From contig OY978530.1 of NCBI GenBank assembly GCA_963854835.1, positions 16,326,616 through 16,390,615 of the forward strand: DNA of 64,000 nucleotides, read 5' to 3'. Positions 36,665-46,274 of the stretch are shown piece by piece (positions within the stretch are counted from its first letter, which is position 1; every line of letters starts with the position of its first letter). Origin of the DNA: Megamerina dolium (lineage: Eukaryota > Arthropoda > Insecta > Diptera > Megamerinidae). Under the pieces are notes generated by a model that was not told the DNA's origin, did no database searches, and worked only from the letters and a program-made list of their open reading frames with translations. The position numbers and the translations under genes are program-made.

Positions 36665-39412
36665 TTACAAACTAACTAAATAAATAAATAAACTAACTAA
36701 AATTATGTGATATTCCCAACGTTCCACCACAATTTGTTGAGTCGCGAGGTATAGCAATTTCACAGCATATTCAGTGTCTTTTATTTTTAATCGACGATGC
36801 CCCGTGCTCAGCAACAATTGCCTAGCAAGGGGATTCGGATGACTGTGTAATTTTTGAATGTAGCTTCTGCAGGACATTGCAACTTCCTCAGAAATTGTGG
36901 GTATATTTAAATCTCGATGGATGTTAACGTTCCTCATATACCAAGGCGCGTTTACAATAATTCGCAGACACTTGGATTGTATTCGCTGCAATTTTTCGAT
37001 ATTAGAGGGAGATGCGGTGCCCAAAAACTGAATACCATAAGTCCAGATTGGTTTCAGGATTGCTTTATATAATAGCACTTTGTATTCAAGATTCAACTTT
37101 GATCGTTTGTGTATCAGCCACCATAACTGATTAATTTTAAGCTTGATCTGAGTTTTCTTTGCCTCTATGTGATTTTTCCAGGTCAGCCTTCTGTCGAGGT
37201 GAATACCCAAGTACTTTGTTGAGGAACATTGTGGAACTGATTGGCCATTAATTTTAAGTGGGGGACATGTATCTGGCCTTAGCGTGAAGGTTACATGTAC
37301 GCTCTTTGATTCATTGACTTTTATACGCCATTTTGCTAGCCAGATTTCGAGAGAATCGATATGAGTCTGCAGGAGTTTAGTAGGTTCTATGGGGTTGAGC
37401 GAGAGCACAATATTGCCGTATCATCAGCAAAGGTCGATATGAATGTATAGTTATTGTTGGGCATATCTGAAGTGTATAAGAGATACAGTAAGGGGCCCAA
37501 CACGCTTCCTTGAGGAACGCCAGCGTGAATATCCAATGGATTTGTTGCGTAATCCTTGTGATGTACGAGAAATTGTCTTTTCGTGAGGTAGCTACTAAGC
37601 AATGAGGAGACATTTGCAGGCAGTAATAGTTTGAGTTTGTAAATCAGGCCATCGTGCCATATTTTATCGAAAGCTTGAGTGATAACAAGAAAGACAACTG
37701 AGCAATACTTTTTTTCTTCAAAAGTGTTCCTTATCAGAGTTACAATGCGGTGGACTAGTTCTATTGTGCCGTGCTGTTTTCTAAATCCAAACTGATGTTG
37801 AGGAATCAGTTGGTTGAGATTAATAAATGGAGTTATATTCGTGACAAGTAGCTTTTCGAATACTTTAGAGAGTAGAGGCAGGAGGTCTGTACGATGCAAA
37901 TTTTGTAGGGTCTTTTCCTGGTTTTGCTATCATAATAGTTTTTGAAGTTTTCCAGCATTTGGGATAGTGTTTAATACGAAGGATTGGAATACGAAGGCAT
38001 TGAAAATGTGCATGAGATGAATTACTGAAGCCGGAGGTAGCTCTTTTATCATTTTACCGGTAATTTTATCTGGACCAGGTGATTTTTTTGGGTTTAAATC
38101 TTTATAAATTGCTTTGAATATGTCTTTTTTTTAAATTTTGAGCATTATTGAGCAAGGTTGAGAAGTTAATATTGGTAATGAGGACTGTGAAGAGGGTGGA
38201 TTGGGTGTAAACACACTTTTTAGGTGGTTTGCAAAAGCCAAACCCTTCTCACAGTTGCTTCTAGCCCAATTACCGTCACTCAAACGGATGGGGGAATCAG
38301 TGAGAATTGGCCGATTTGAGTTTTTTGCTGATTTCCACAAAGAGTAGTCTGACGCTTCACCAGGTGTTAATTTCGCTATATGCTCTTCTAACTCTTTGTT
38401 GTTTTTATTTTTTAAGGCTTGCTTTAACTTTCGAGTGCAGTGCTGTAGCTGTGTTTTCAGATTCGGTGATCTGAATTCTTGCCATTGTCTTCGGAGTCTT
38501 CTTTTCTGTCTTATTAGCAATTCAATGTCGGCTGGTGTGTATGGGCTATAGTTTGATTGCTTGCATACCTTTGTGCAGGTGGCTGAGCTGAGATCTAATG
38601 AGAGCAGCTGGTTGAATTTTTCGAGTGCTGAGTCTACATCGTGTCCATTTCTTAATACAGTACTCAAAGGAAGATGGGAATTTATATATTTCTTGAATTT
38701 TAACCAGTCTATTTTCTTTCTAATTCAATTGCCTTGTGGGCTTGGTGATTTTATAGATATTACCGTGGGTGAGTGGTCAGATGATAGATCATAATTACAC
38801 TCTGTGGAGATATTTTCCATCTGCAAACCTTTGGCGACTCCAAAGTCTATGAGATCGGGTATTTTCCTCTTGTCCGTCGGCCAATATGTCGGTTGACCAT
38901 TTGAAATAACATCGTAGCCGTGGTTAGTGATGATTGAACATAGTCTTCTGCCTTTTGGAGTTATTAAGCCCCAGTGAGCCCCAGTGAGTGTGTTTGGCGT
39001 TGAAATCGCCAGCAACCAAGAATTTGCTACCAAGAGTTGAGAAAAATTCTTTATATTGCTGTTCGGTAATACTGTATCTTGGGGGACAGTATATCGCAGA
39101 TATTACTAGTTTAGAGATGTATTCTTCCAGACATATAGATGTTGCTTGCAAGTAGACGCTACTGAAATCTTCGAGAACATGATGTTTTATTCTGGTTTTT
39201 ATCAATATGGCAGTTCCTCCGCGTGCCTTACCATGCGGATGATTTGTGGTGTACAGTTTGTAATATGGTATTTGGTAGCAATTTTTGTCAGTGAAATGGG
39301 TCTCAGATATCATCATTATGTCGATTTGGCTGGATTCAAGGAATTGAATTAGCTCAAAACGGTGCTGGCTTAAGCCGTTGGCGTTCCAGTGGCATATCTT
39401 GAGACAACTCAT
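36665..39412 (-). pseudogene. Jockey ORF2: endonuclease and reverse transcriptase, several frameshifts
   Basis: From the ATG at 39412: MSCLKICHWNANGLSQHRFE, DIMMISETHF, HGKARGGTAILI, VAGDFNAKHTHWGS and SSDHSPTVI (endonuclease, 38725-39412, broken near 38980). A linker follows, with LLIRQKRRLRRQWQEFR (38131-38667). RT has LLPLLSKVFEKLLVTNI, QHQFGFRKQHGTIELVHRIV, AGVPQGSVLGPLLYLLYTSD and catalytic STFADDTAIL (37387-37899). The thumb and C-terminal region is open at 36665-37408 (NGQSVPQCSSTKYLGIHLDR, YKVLLYKAILKPIWTYGIQF). Frame changes fall near 38980, 38700, 38100-37900 and 37400. All catalytic motifs are still readable. Confidence 0.9.
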
Positions 39413-39419
39413 GGTCTGG

Positions 39420-40430
39420 ATAGCAATGTTTGGAGTAACATCGATTGATTTTTCATCATTTCTTGCATCATTGTTTGCATTGAGTTCATGAATTGGTTCA
39501 TTTCTAAATTAATGTTTGAAGCAAATGTTCAAGGGTACTTGGCTGTTGGGTGGGCAGTGAGTGTTTCTGCTCATTATTTACATTGCTTTGTTGGTGTGGG
39601 TTTTGTTTTAACACGCTAGCGTATGGATTGGTTTGATTCTTGTTTGGAATTGCAGTGAAGAATTGTGTTGCATCAATATTTTGTCTCTTACTTGAGTTGG
39701 CTATCTGAGTTTGCTCAACTGGTTTTATAGGTTGGTTGCTAGTGGAGAAATTTAGCTTTAGGGTTGTATATACTGGGCAACCTCTATAATATGCGGTGTG
39801 ATTACCTCCACAATTGCTGCATTTTTTCATGCTAGCATCGCCTTTAGATTTTGGGCATATGTTTGATTTATGGAGATCTCCACAAATCACACAAACAGCT
39901 GGCAGGGTACAATATGTTTTATATGTCCATATTCTTGGCAGTTACTGCACTGAGGAGGTCCAGTTCTCTTATGGGGTTCTTCGATTGTGATTTTGCGATG
40001 CAATAAATATCGAATTTTATATATGGGGTGTACTTCACCTTTTTTTAGGGGTTTTGTTTCAGGCTGAAGCTCAATACGATATAACGGTTGAGGTATATTG
40101 CTCTTGTTGAGAATGTTGAATACTGTTTTGGCTTGAAACCCTTCTTCCTGAAGGGCAAGTTTGATTTCGTTAATATCAACGTTGGGTTCGACGCCTTTGA
40201 GTACAACGATTAAGCCCTTACTACTTTTTAGCTGATATGTGTAGTAATTCTTTTTTACAGCATCAAATTCCTCTATTACTTTGCGATAATGAGTTTCGCT
40301 GTAGATTTGCACTTTCGTTTCCTCAATTTGGCCTTTGCGAATAGGAACAACGTGGAAATTCTTTGGTCCTATAAGTCTTGTAATTCTAGAAATCAACTTA
40401 TCTGAGTTGCGTTCTCTTAAGAAAATGGGT
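39420..40430 (-). pseudogene. Jockey ORF1 (gag-like) C-terminal part with zinc knuckles
   Basis: The upstream frame 39887-40396 carries a PRE_C2HC-type domain (YYTYQLKSSKGLIVVLKGVE and IKLALQEEGFQAKTVFNILN) and the first knuckle QCSNCQEYGH. A one-base loss near 39920, relative to the copy at 45480, shifts into the next frame (39504-39890), which has CGDLHKSNICPK and KKCSNCGGNHTAYYRGCPVY. A TAG at 39504, where the other copy has CAG, ends it early. These proteins bind element RNA. The N-terminus is missing because of 5' truncation. Confidence 0.85.
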
Positions 40431-40446
40431 GGGGGTTTGATAATAT

Positions 40447-40460
40447 AATAATATTAAAAT
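40447..40460. repeat. Right target-site duplication of the Jockey element
   Basis: AATAATATTAAAAT, identical to 36572-36585. The following bases contain two more similar units (AATATTAAAGTATGAAT), so the target was a short AT-rich tandem repeat. Confidence 0.85.
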
Positions 40461-41437
40461 ATGAATAATATTAAAGTATGAATAATATTAAAATATTCAA
40501 AAAATATTTGGCAGTGCAATAACAATTTCATACATATTTCATTTTTTTTCTCAATACCTTTACCTTGTGTATTTGCAAAAACAACCGCCTTATTATACAA
40601 ACGCACATGCGATTACTTGTTGTTGTTGACACATTTCAACTGCCTGCTATGGTTCATGCATATCCCTAAACCATCGACAACAAGCACACCCAAAAGTAAG
40701 CAATAAAGGTATTTCGTCATACATAGGCAACAATAAAAGGCATTGCTTTGTCTCGGCTAATATACCTGCCTTTGATCACAAATATAGCGGTAGTGTATAT
40801 TGTTGCTAAATTTCTATCTCCCAATTTTTGTTTTGCATATATATGTAATAGCAACAAAATATAATTGCATTGGCTGGTGTTTTTTATAAAAGAAAAGTAA
40901 TTGCAATAACAATTGTACACTATCTTTTCTATTGAAAAATACCCAGTGTGAAAAAGAGTCACTCTTAACCCTAAGTTGCTACAGTGTTAACGAATATCAA
41001 ATAATTGAGTTCTTTGTGCAAGATAATACGGTACAAGTTGAAGGAAGTAGTATACAGTGGTTGCCAAACGTTTTTATACCCATCGGATACGAATTTTCTA
41101 TACGTAGATATCACCCCGCCTCATTACAATTGAGTAATTTTATTGAATTAATTATATCACATCTACCAACGTCAATTCCGGAATTCAGAGGAATCAATAC
41201 GAATTTAAAATAAACTCAAGGCCATACCTTCCATAAGTTGGCCCACTTGTGTAACCTTCAATTTGGCTACGGAAGACTACGTCTTTCGGATTAATCTCTT
41301 GCTGGGCACATTTTTGCAACCAATTTTTTGATAAATCGTGCGAACAGGCAACATAACTCCAGATTTGCAAGCAATTCGCTCTCTTGTTTTCAAATTTTAT
41401 CCCGAATTATATCTGTGATTCTACAATTGCTAAAAGG
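40461..41437. other. Leader or LTR region upstream of the BEL gag; no gene seen
   Basis: AT-rich. It contains a 17-bp tandem repeat at the start and TGTTGTTGTTGACACATTTC (about 40620), which could be an LTR edge. No open frame with recognisable content precedes the gag ATG at 41438. No primer site or LTR partner could be confirmed. Confidence 0.35.
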
Positions 41438-43345
41438 ATGTCGGCTTACGATCTCTTCAGAGCTACCGTGGAAGATATTATTGAATTTGATAGCAATTTT
41501 CATGCTATCAATCCAGAAGCTCATAACAAAATTAGCTTGGAGGCACAGAAAAGCCAATTCCAATCCCTATGGAGTGGTTGCAAAACGGCATATTACTCTC
41601 TCATGACAGAGGAAGTAGCTGAAGATGTTGACGTTAATCAAATTAAAGAGGCATATACGGAGTGCCTAACCTCATGTCCGGTGCCTCTCTGCAATCAACG
41701 CTAATCTTCACGAGTTGAGTTCCGAAGTGGTACCTCTCGCAGTTTCCTCTTCTCCCGCTGAAAACATACCCCGTCAACCTTCATTTCTCGCTGTTCTTCA
41801 CGAGCTGAGTTCCGAAGTGGCACGAACGCAGTTTCCTCTTCTCCCGCTGAAAACATACCCCGTCAACCTTCATTTTCTGCTGTGCTTCACGAGCTGAGTT
41901 TCGAGGTGGCATCCCCCGCAGTTTCCTCTTCTCCGGCAATTCCGAATCCACCCGTTGAGAAAGTAAATAATGAACTTTCATTTCCCGCTATTCAGCTGCC
42001 TCCATGCGACACTCCATGTTTTTCAGGCGATTATGTATCGTGGCCAAATTTTCGTGACTTGTTTACGGCATTATATCGTAATAACCCCCGTCTGTCGCCA
42101 GTGGAAAAATTATACCACTTGCTACAAAAAACCCGAGGTGAAGCACATAGCATCATTCAGTCTACTCCCTTGACTAATGATGACTTCGCACTAGCTTGGC
42201 ATAATCTCGAGGAGAGATATGAAAATAAGAGAATTCTGGCCAACTTACAGTTGAAATCCCTTTTCACTCTCCAGCCGGTAATTCAAGAAACCGGCCCCAA
42301 CTTAAAGCGACTGCAAAGCACTATAAATGACAGCATCACAAACTTGAAGCTGTTAAATATTGATACCTCTCATTGGGATGCGATTATACTTGTGTTCCAC
42401 GAAGATTCCCGACACAACTCTCTGTCTTTGGGAACAGTCGTTAAAGAACAATTGCGAAATCCCGAAGTGGAGTACCTTCGATGCCTTTTTGACAAAGCGG
42501 TACCAGAACTTGGAATCGGTCTCCGATATCAGAGTGGTTTTCGGCAACTCAGCCAGCCACAGAATCGGCCAATCAGCCAGGCATCGAATCGGCAGCCCGT
42601 ACGGTTCGACCCACCCAGGCGATCGAATACTCCTCCAACGACTCCCAGAAGAATTAACACGTATCACGTAACCCTAGCCAATCGCGATTGTCCATTGTGC
42701 GATACCTTATAGTGCGAAAACACAAACTGTGCATAAATTGCTTGGCCAACTCGCACTTATACAGTGATTGTAAGAGCCAACACACGAGCCAACAAAGGCA
42801 CAATTCTCTACTGCACAGGGTAGAGAAGGATTCCAGCGTTCGTTGTGAATCAAATCCCAAGTCAACTCCCACTGAAACATCAGCTAAACGTTCTGGTCTG
42901 CGTACTTGTCATTCTTTGCTGCAAGCTGTTGCGAAGGAAAAACACAATGCAGCTATGGATACAGTATCAATCGCGACAATCCTCCCACCAGTGAATTCGA
43001 CATCCCGTAGAATGGTTTCATCATTTCACAATCAAATCCGTTTCGACAAACTCCCGCATTCATCACCTCGTACTAAATGCGATAAGCACCCGACACGAAG
43101 TAATAACAGAAAACACCCCAGATGTTCGGAAAAAACCCTCGCAACAACTAAAGATGTTAGTTCGTTGCATAGTACTGTCACGAAGACATGCTGCCCGCTA
43201 TGTAGAGGCAAGCACCCCCTGCGACACTGTAAAGAGTTCTCCAAACTTACTGTTGAAGAGAGAATACTCTGTGTGCATTAGTACGGAATTTGCAACAACT
43301 GTTTGGCAACATCGCATACCCTTGCAAAATGCCACAGTGAGTTTT
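41438..43345 (+). pseudogene. gag: BEL/Pao gag, roo-like, with DUF1759 and two zinc-knuckle clusters
   Basis: Starts MSAYDLFRATVEDIIEFDSN. After a repeat-containing linker the capsid domain (41882-42712) reads LPPCDTPCFSGDYVSWPNFR, YRNNPRLSPVEKLYHLLQKT and LAWHNLEERYENKRILANLQ, the DUF1759 gag type of BEL/Pao. Cluster 1 (about 42685-42830) has CPLCDTL and LCINCLANSHLYSDCKS. Cluster 2 (43187-43345) has CCPLCRGKHPLRHCKEF and GICNNCLATSHTLAKC. Frameshifts lie in the linker and near 42700, and a TAG at 43279-43281 interrupts cluster 2. The gene is cut at 43345 by a Jockey fragment; protease and pol are absent. Confidence 0.85.
41706..41895 (+). repeat. 90-bp tandem repeat in the BEL gag linker
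   Basis: The unit starting CTTCACGAGYTGAGTTCCGA occurs at 41706, 41796 and 41885 (periods 90 and 89). The first encodes a 30-residue module (HELSSEVVPLAVSSSPAENI and so on). The second lost one base in GTGGCACGAACGCAG, which causes the frameshift. Confidence 0.9.
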
Positions 43346-43721
43346 CATAATATTGCTGTTCGGTAATACTGTATCTTGGGGGACAGTATATCGCAGATAT
43401 TACTAGCTTAGAGATGTATTCTTCCAGACATATAGATGTTGCTTGCAAGTAGACGCTACTGAAATCTTCGAGAACATGATGTTTTATTCTGCTTTTTATC
43501 AATATGGCAGTTCCTCCGCGTGCCTTACCATGCGGATGATTTGTGGTGTACAGTTTGTAATATGGTATTCGGTAGCAATTTTTGTCAGCGAAATGGGTCT
43601 CAGATGTCATCATTATGTCGATCTGGTTGGATTCAAGAAATTGAATTAGCTCCAAACGGTGCTGGCTTAAGCCATTGGCGTTCCAGTGGCATATCTTGAG
43701 ATGACTTATGGTATTTATGGC
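43346..43721 (-). pseudogene. Second Jockey copy, endonuclease part
   Basis: Minus strand LKICHWNANGLSQHRLELIQ, MMTSETHFADKNCYRIPYYK, GGTAILIKSRIKHHVLEDFS and YCPPRYSITEQQYYE, matching the ORF2 start of the element at 36586-40446. It is truncated after the first part of the endonuclease, where it joins the BEL gag. There is no poly(A), so the 3' side was lost by deletion or rearrangement. The hAT insertion follows at 43730. Confidence 0.9.
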
Positions 43722-43729
43722 CTGGATAG
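43722..43729. repeat. Left 8-bp target duplication of the hAT element
   Basis: CTGGATAG, repeated at 44974-44981. It fits the hAT target pattern nTnnnnAn. The intact Jockey copy at 39400-39430 has the unduplicated site (CTGGATAGCAATG). Confidence 0.93.
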
Positions 43730-44973
43730 CAGAGCTGTAAAAGAATTGAATCGTTACGGAATTCACTCTGTACTCTTTTGCTTCGAATTCATTAAAGAAT
43801 GGCAGACGAACCATTCATCATTCTCTAAAGATTAAAATGATCACACTTTCCCATTCAGTAAAGAGTGGGAATTGAAAAAATTCTATCCCATTCTTGAAAG
43901 GCTTAAAATTATCATGAATTCATTCAATGTTATAATTCTTTTAAACTCTGAAATACTGGAAATATGATATTATTTATTACCATGAAAAGCATAGCTGCTT
44001 TTGAACAAAACGCATGGCATTATTATGAAGGTAGAGCAACTACAAAAAGTTCCTCTTGGATGTGTCATATGTCAGAAACTGGCTTTTTATAGTGTCAAGT
44101 TAGTGTGTTTCTTGTTACGTTTTCAACTTCTTCTTTTCCTTTCCCCATGTTTTTGTTGATGTTTTATTTACTTTTCTCTCTTCATTCATTAGAACTTTCC
44201 CCATTGGCTCTACCTTGAGTTATTATACCAATACAAAACCAATCAGCTGTTATTATTCACATAAATAAATTTGAAGTAACTCGCACAGTACCCTGGAGTT
44301 TTGTATTGCATATGCAACAACGCACAAGAAGTGCGTTTAATCGAACTGCTCAATTTATATACAAATTGATACAAATATGATACATATAAATAGCACTTAC
44401 AACAGCTTGTTGAGGCTCGAACTGTACTTCTGGTGACGACTTCAACATTGATGCCTCTAACGCAGACTTTTCTGAAGTAGGACTATCAAACCAAATATCG
44501 GATAGTTCCATTGTTCAACGATGTGTTGACTTTGCGATGAAGAATTCTCACAATCAATTAAATTTTCATTTTCTTTTGGACACATTTTTAAATTTATCTC
44601 AAAAGATTCACTTTGAAGAAATTCACTTTTGAAAAGAAATTAATGGATCATTATATATCTATGCATTATACGTAAATATGCGTATATATACGTAAAATTA
44701 TTCAAGGAGGTCAAGGGCTGTCAGCTTGCTACTGAATGGATATCGCCCATCCCATTCTTTTTAGGCTGCAGCCATCTGATGCTGCATTCACTAAAATTTC
44801 AATTCTATGTGAATTCTTTAGGTTTTTCAATTCATGAATTGAAAACGAATAGAACTCATTCATTTTTATCAGCGTAAAGACTTCACACACTGAATGCTAG
44901 AAAAAAAGAAGTTCAGCTTTTCAAAATTTAAACAAAAACAAAGTGAAAATGTCTTCACACTTTTACAGCTCTG
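43730..44973. mobile_element. Non-autonomous hAT element, 1244 bp, inserted in Jockey copy 2
   Basis: Terminal inverted repeats CAGAGCTGTAAAAG at both ends, exact over 14 bp, flanked by exact 8-bp duplications. The CAGAG start is like Hermes/hobo-type hATs. The interior is AT-rich. A short minus-strand Met-initiated frame near 44450-44590 could be a decayed transposase exon, but no hAT domain is recognisable, so it would depend on a transposase from elsewhere. The Jockey sequence joins perfectly when the element and one duplication are removed. Confidence 0.93.
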
Positions 44974-44981
44974 CTGGATAG
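44974..44981. repeat. Right 8-bp target duplication of the hAT element
   Basis: CTGGATAG, identical to 43722-43729; Jockey sequence resumes with CAATGGTTGG. Confidence 0.93.
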
Positions 44982-45673
44982 CAATGGTTGGAGTAACACC
45001 GATTGATTTTTCATCATTTCTTGCATTATTGTTTGCATTAAGTTCATGAATTGGTTCATGTTCTGGATTAGTGTTTGAAGCAAATGTTCAAGGGTACTTG
45101 GCTGTTGGGTGGGCAGTGAATGCTTATGCTTATTATTTACATTGCTTTGTTTATGTGGGTTTTGTTTTAAAACACTAGCGTATGAATTGGTTTGATTCTT
45201 GTTTGGGATTACAAACAAGGATTGTGTTGCAACAAGATATTGTCTGACTTGAGTTAGCTATCTTTGTACAACTGTTTTAAGAGGCTGTTTGTTAGAGGAG
45301 AAATTTAGCTTTAGGGTTGTATATACGGGGCAACCTCTATAATTTGCGGTGTGATTACCTCCACAATTGCTGCATTTTTTCATGCTAGCATCGCCTTTAG
45401 ACTTTGGGCATATGTTTGATTTATGAAGATCTCCACAAATCACACAAACAGCTGGTAGGGTACAATATGTCTTAGTATATCCATACTCTTGGCAGTTGCT
45501 GCACTGAGGAGGTCCAGTTCTCTTATGGGGTTCTTCGATTGTGATTTTACGATGCAATATCGAATTTTATATATGGGGTGTACTTCACCTTTTTTTATGG
45601 ATTTTTGTTTCAGGTTGAAGTTCAATGCGATATAACGGTTGAGGTATATTGCACTTGTTGAGAATGTTGAATT
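44974..45673 (-). pseudogene. Second Jockey copy, ORF1 part
   Basis: The frame 45258-45557 preserves the zinc region that is broken in the other copy: QCSNCQEYGYTKTYCTLPAV, CGDLHKSNICPKSKGDASMK and CSNCGGNHTANYRGCPVY. The C-terminal Gln/Met-rich tail is open at 44955-45218. Frames change near 45245 and 45575 (GATGCAATATCG lacks bases found in the other copy). It ends at about 45673, inside the upstream domain, where unrelated sequence begins. Confidence 0.88.
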
Positions 45674-45721
45674 TATATTATTTTGGAGTTTTAATTTTTG
45701 CTTACTTTCAGAATTAAAACA

Positions 45722-45943
45722 ATGGCCCCAACAACACGATTCCTTAAAATTAGATACGGGTTTTGTAGCAAAAATTACAAACCGTCTTTAGACATCAACA
45801 AGATTCCTAAAGATAAATTATTTTTGGTGCTGGGGATGAAGGTCTCCAACACCAAATATGGGAGAAGGTTAGTTTGTGATCTGGAAGATCACAACCTCTT
45901 GGTGCCGGAGAGGTTTAGAAACCTCTCCGGCACCGATTTGTAA
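45722..45943 (+). CDS. Hypothetical protein of a Polinton-like element, fragment
   Basis: From the ATG at 45722 the frame gives 73 residues: MAPTTRFLKIRYGFCSKNYK, IPKDKLFLVLGMKVSNTKYG and RRLVCDLEDHNLLVPERFRN. From memory, a short protein with a V-NTKYG core and an L-PERF motif occurs in many arthropods, sometimes beside Polinton-like genes; its function is unknown to me. Two perfect hairpins cover its last 25 codons. It converges on the minus-strand exonuclease-like frame, and it is not clear whether it is complete. Confidence 0.4.
   Translation: MAPTTRFLKIRYGFCSKNYKPSLDINKIPKDKLFLVLGMKVSNTKYGRRLVCDLEDHNLLVPERFRNLSGTDL
45901..45934. repeat. Perfect 16-bp hairpin with 2-nt loop
   Basis: GGTGCCGGAGAGGTTT, then AG, then the exact reverse complement. 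It is GC-rich in an AT-rich setting and lies over the 3' end of the 45722-45943 frame. A smaller perfect hairpin, TGTGATCT-GGA-AGATCACA, lies at 45875-45893. Possible roles are a terminator-like RNA fold, an inversion scar, or a junction. Confidence 0.85.
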
Positions 45944-45944
45944 G

Positions 45945-46151
45945 CCAATAGACTTGTTTTTGCAACTCTTTATCCAACAGTTTAGAACTTAATGGTGCTT
46001 TAATGATGAAATTCTTATACGATTCCGGATTAAATAAAACTGCTATTTCTTTCACAATAAATTTGTTGTTGAAGCTTTTGAACCCTTGAACATCGATTAT
46101 TGCAGCTGCGATCATCGTAAGTGCTGTGAATGTTTTGTTTGTATGCAACAA
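45945..46151 (-). pseudogene. RNase H-fold/exonuclease-like fragment of a Polinton-like element
   Basis: The frame MLHTNKTFTALTMIAAAIID continues VQGFKSFNNKFIVKEIAVLF, then LDKELQKQVYWLTNRC. The DVQGFK...NKFIVKE block is a recurring arthropod family that I associate with Polinton-like loci; a DEDD-type nuclease fold is suggested by IIDVQGF, but this is recall and not proof. It is truncated at about 45945 next to the hairpin. The plus-strand RTE begins about 120 bp to the right. Confidence 0.4.
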
Positions 46152-46274
46152 TCAAACTTCTCTTTCCACTTCTCCCGGTGATAACACGATCATTCTAACA
46201 TCACGATCATTGAATATCTAACGGACCTGTTTTGATTTGTTCATTCTGATGTGTTCGTTAACAACGAAAATTGG

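Larger units (their letters stand above)
36586..40446 (-). mobile_element. Jockey-clade non-LTR retrotransposon, 5'-truncated
   Basis: A 3.86-kb insertion flanked by an exact 14-bp duplication. In the minus sense it holds the C-terminal part of ORF1, all of ORF2 and a 3' end with AAATAAAGCTTGAAATAAA followed by a poly(A) run (36586-36600). ORF1 starts without a plausible N-terminus right at the 5' border, so the copy was truncated on insertion, as is usual for target-primed reverse transcription. A second, more damaged copy is at 43346-45673. Confidence 0.92.

Noticed and set aside
44450..44590. hAT transposase exon inside the 1244-bp element
   Set aside because: The frame is under 50 codons and has no BED finger, RNase H-like or dimerisation motif; kept only as a possibility.
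45722..46151. A toxin-antitoxin-like or defence gene pair from two small converging frames
   Set aside because: Both frames look like truncated pieces of arthropod Polinton-like families, and nothing in them suggests toxin or defence function.
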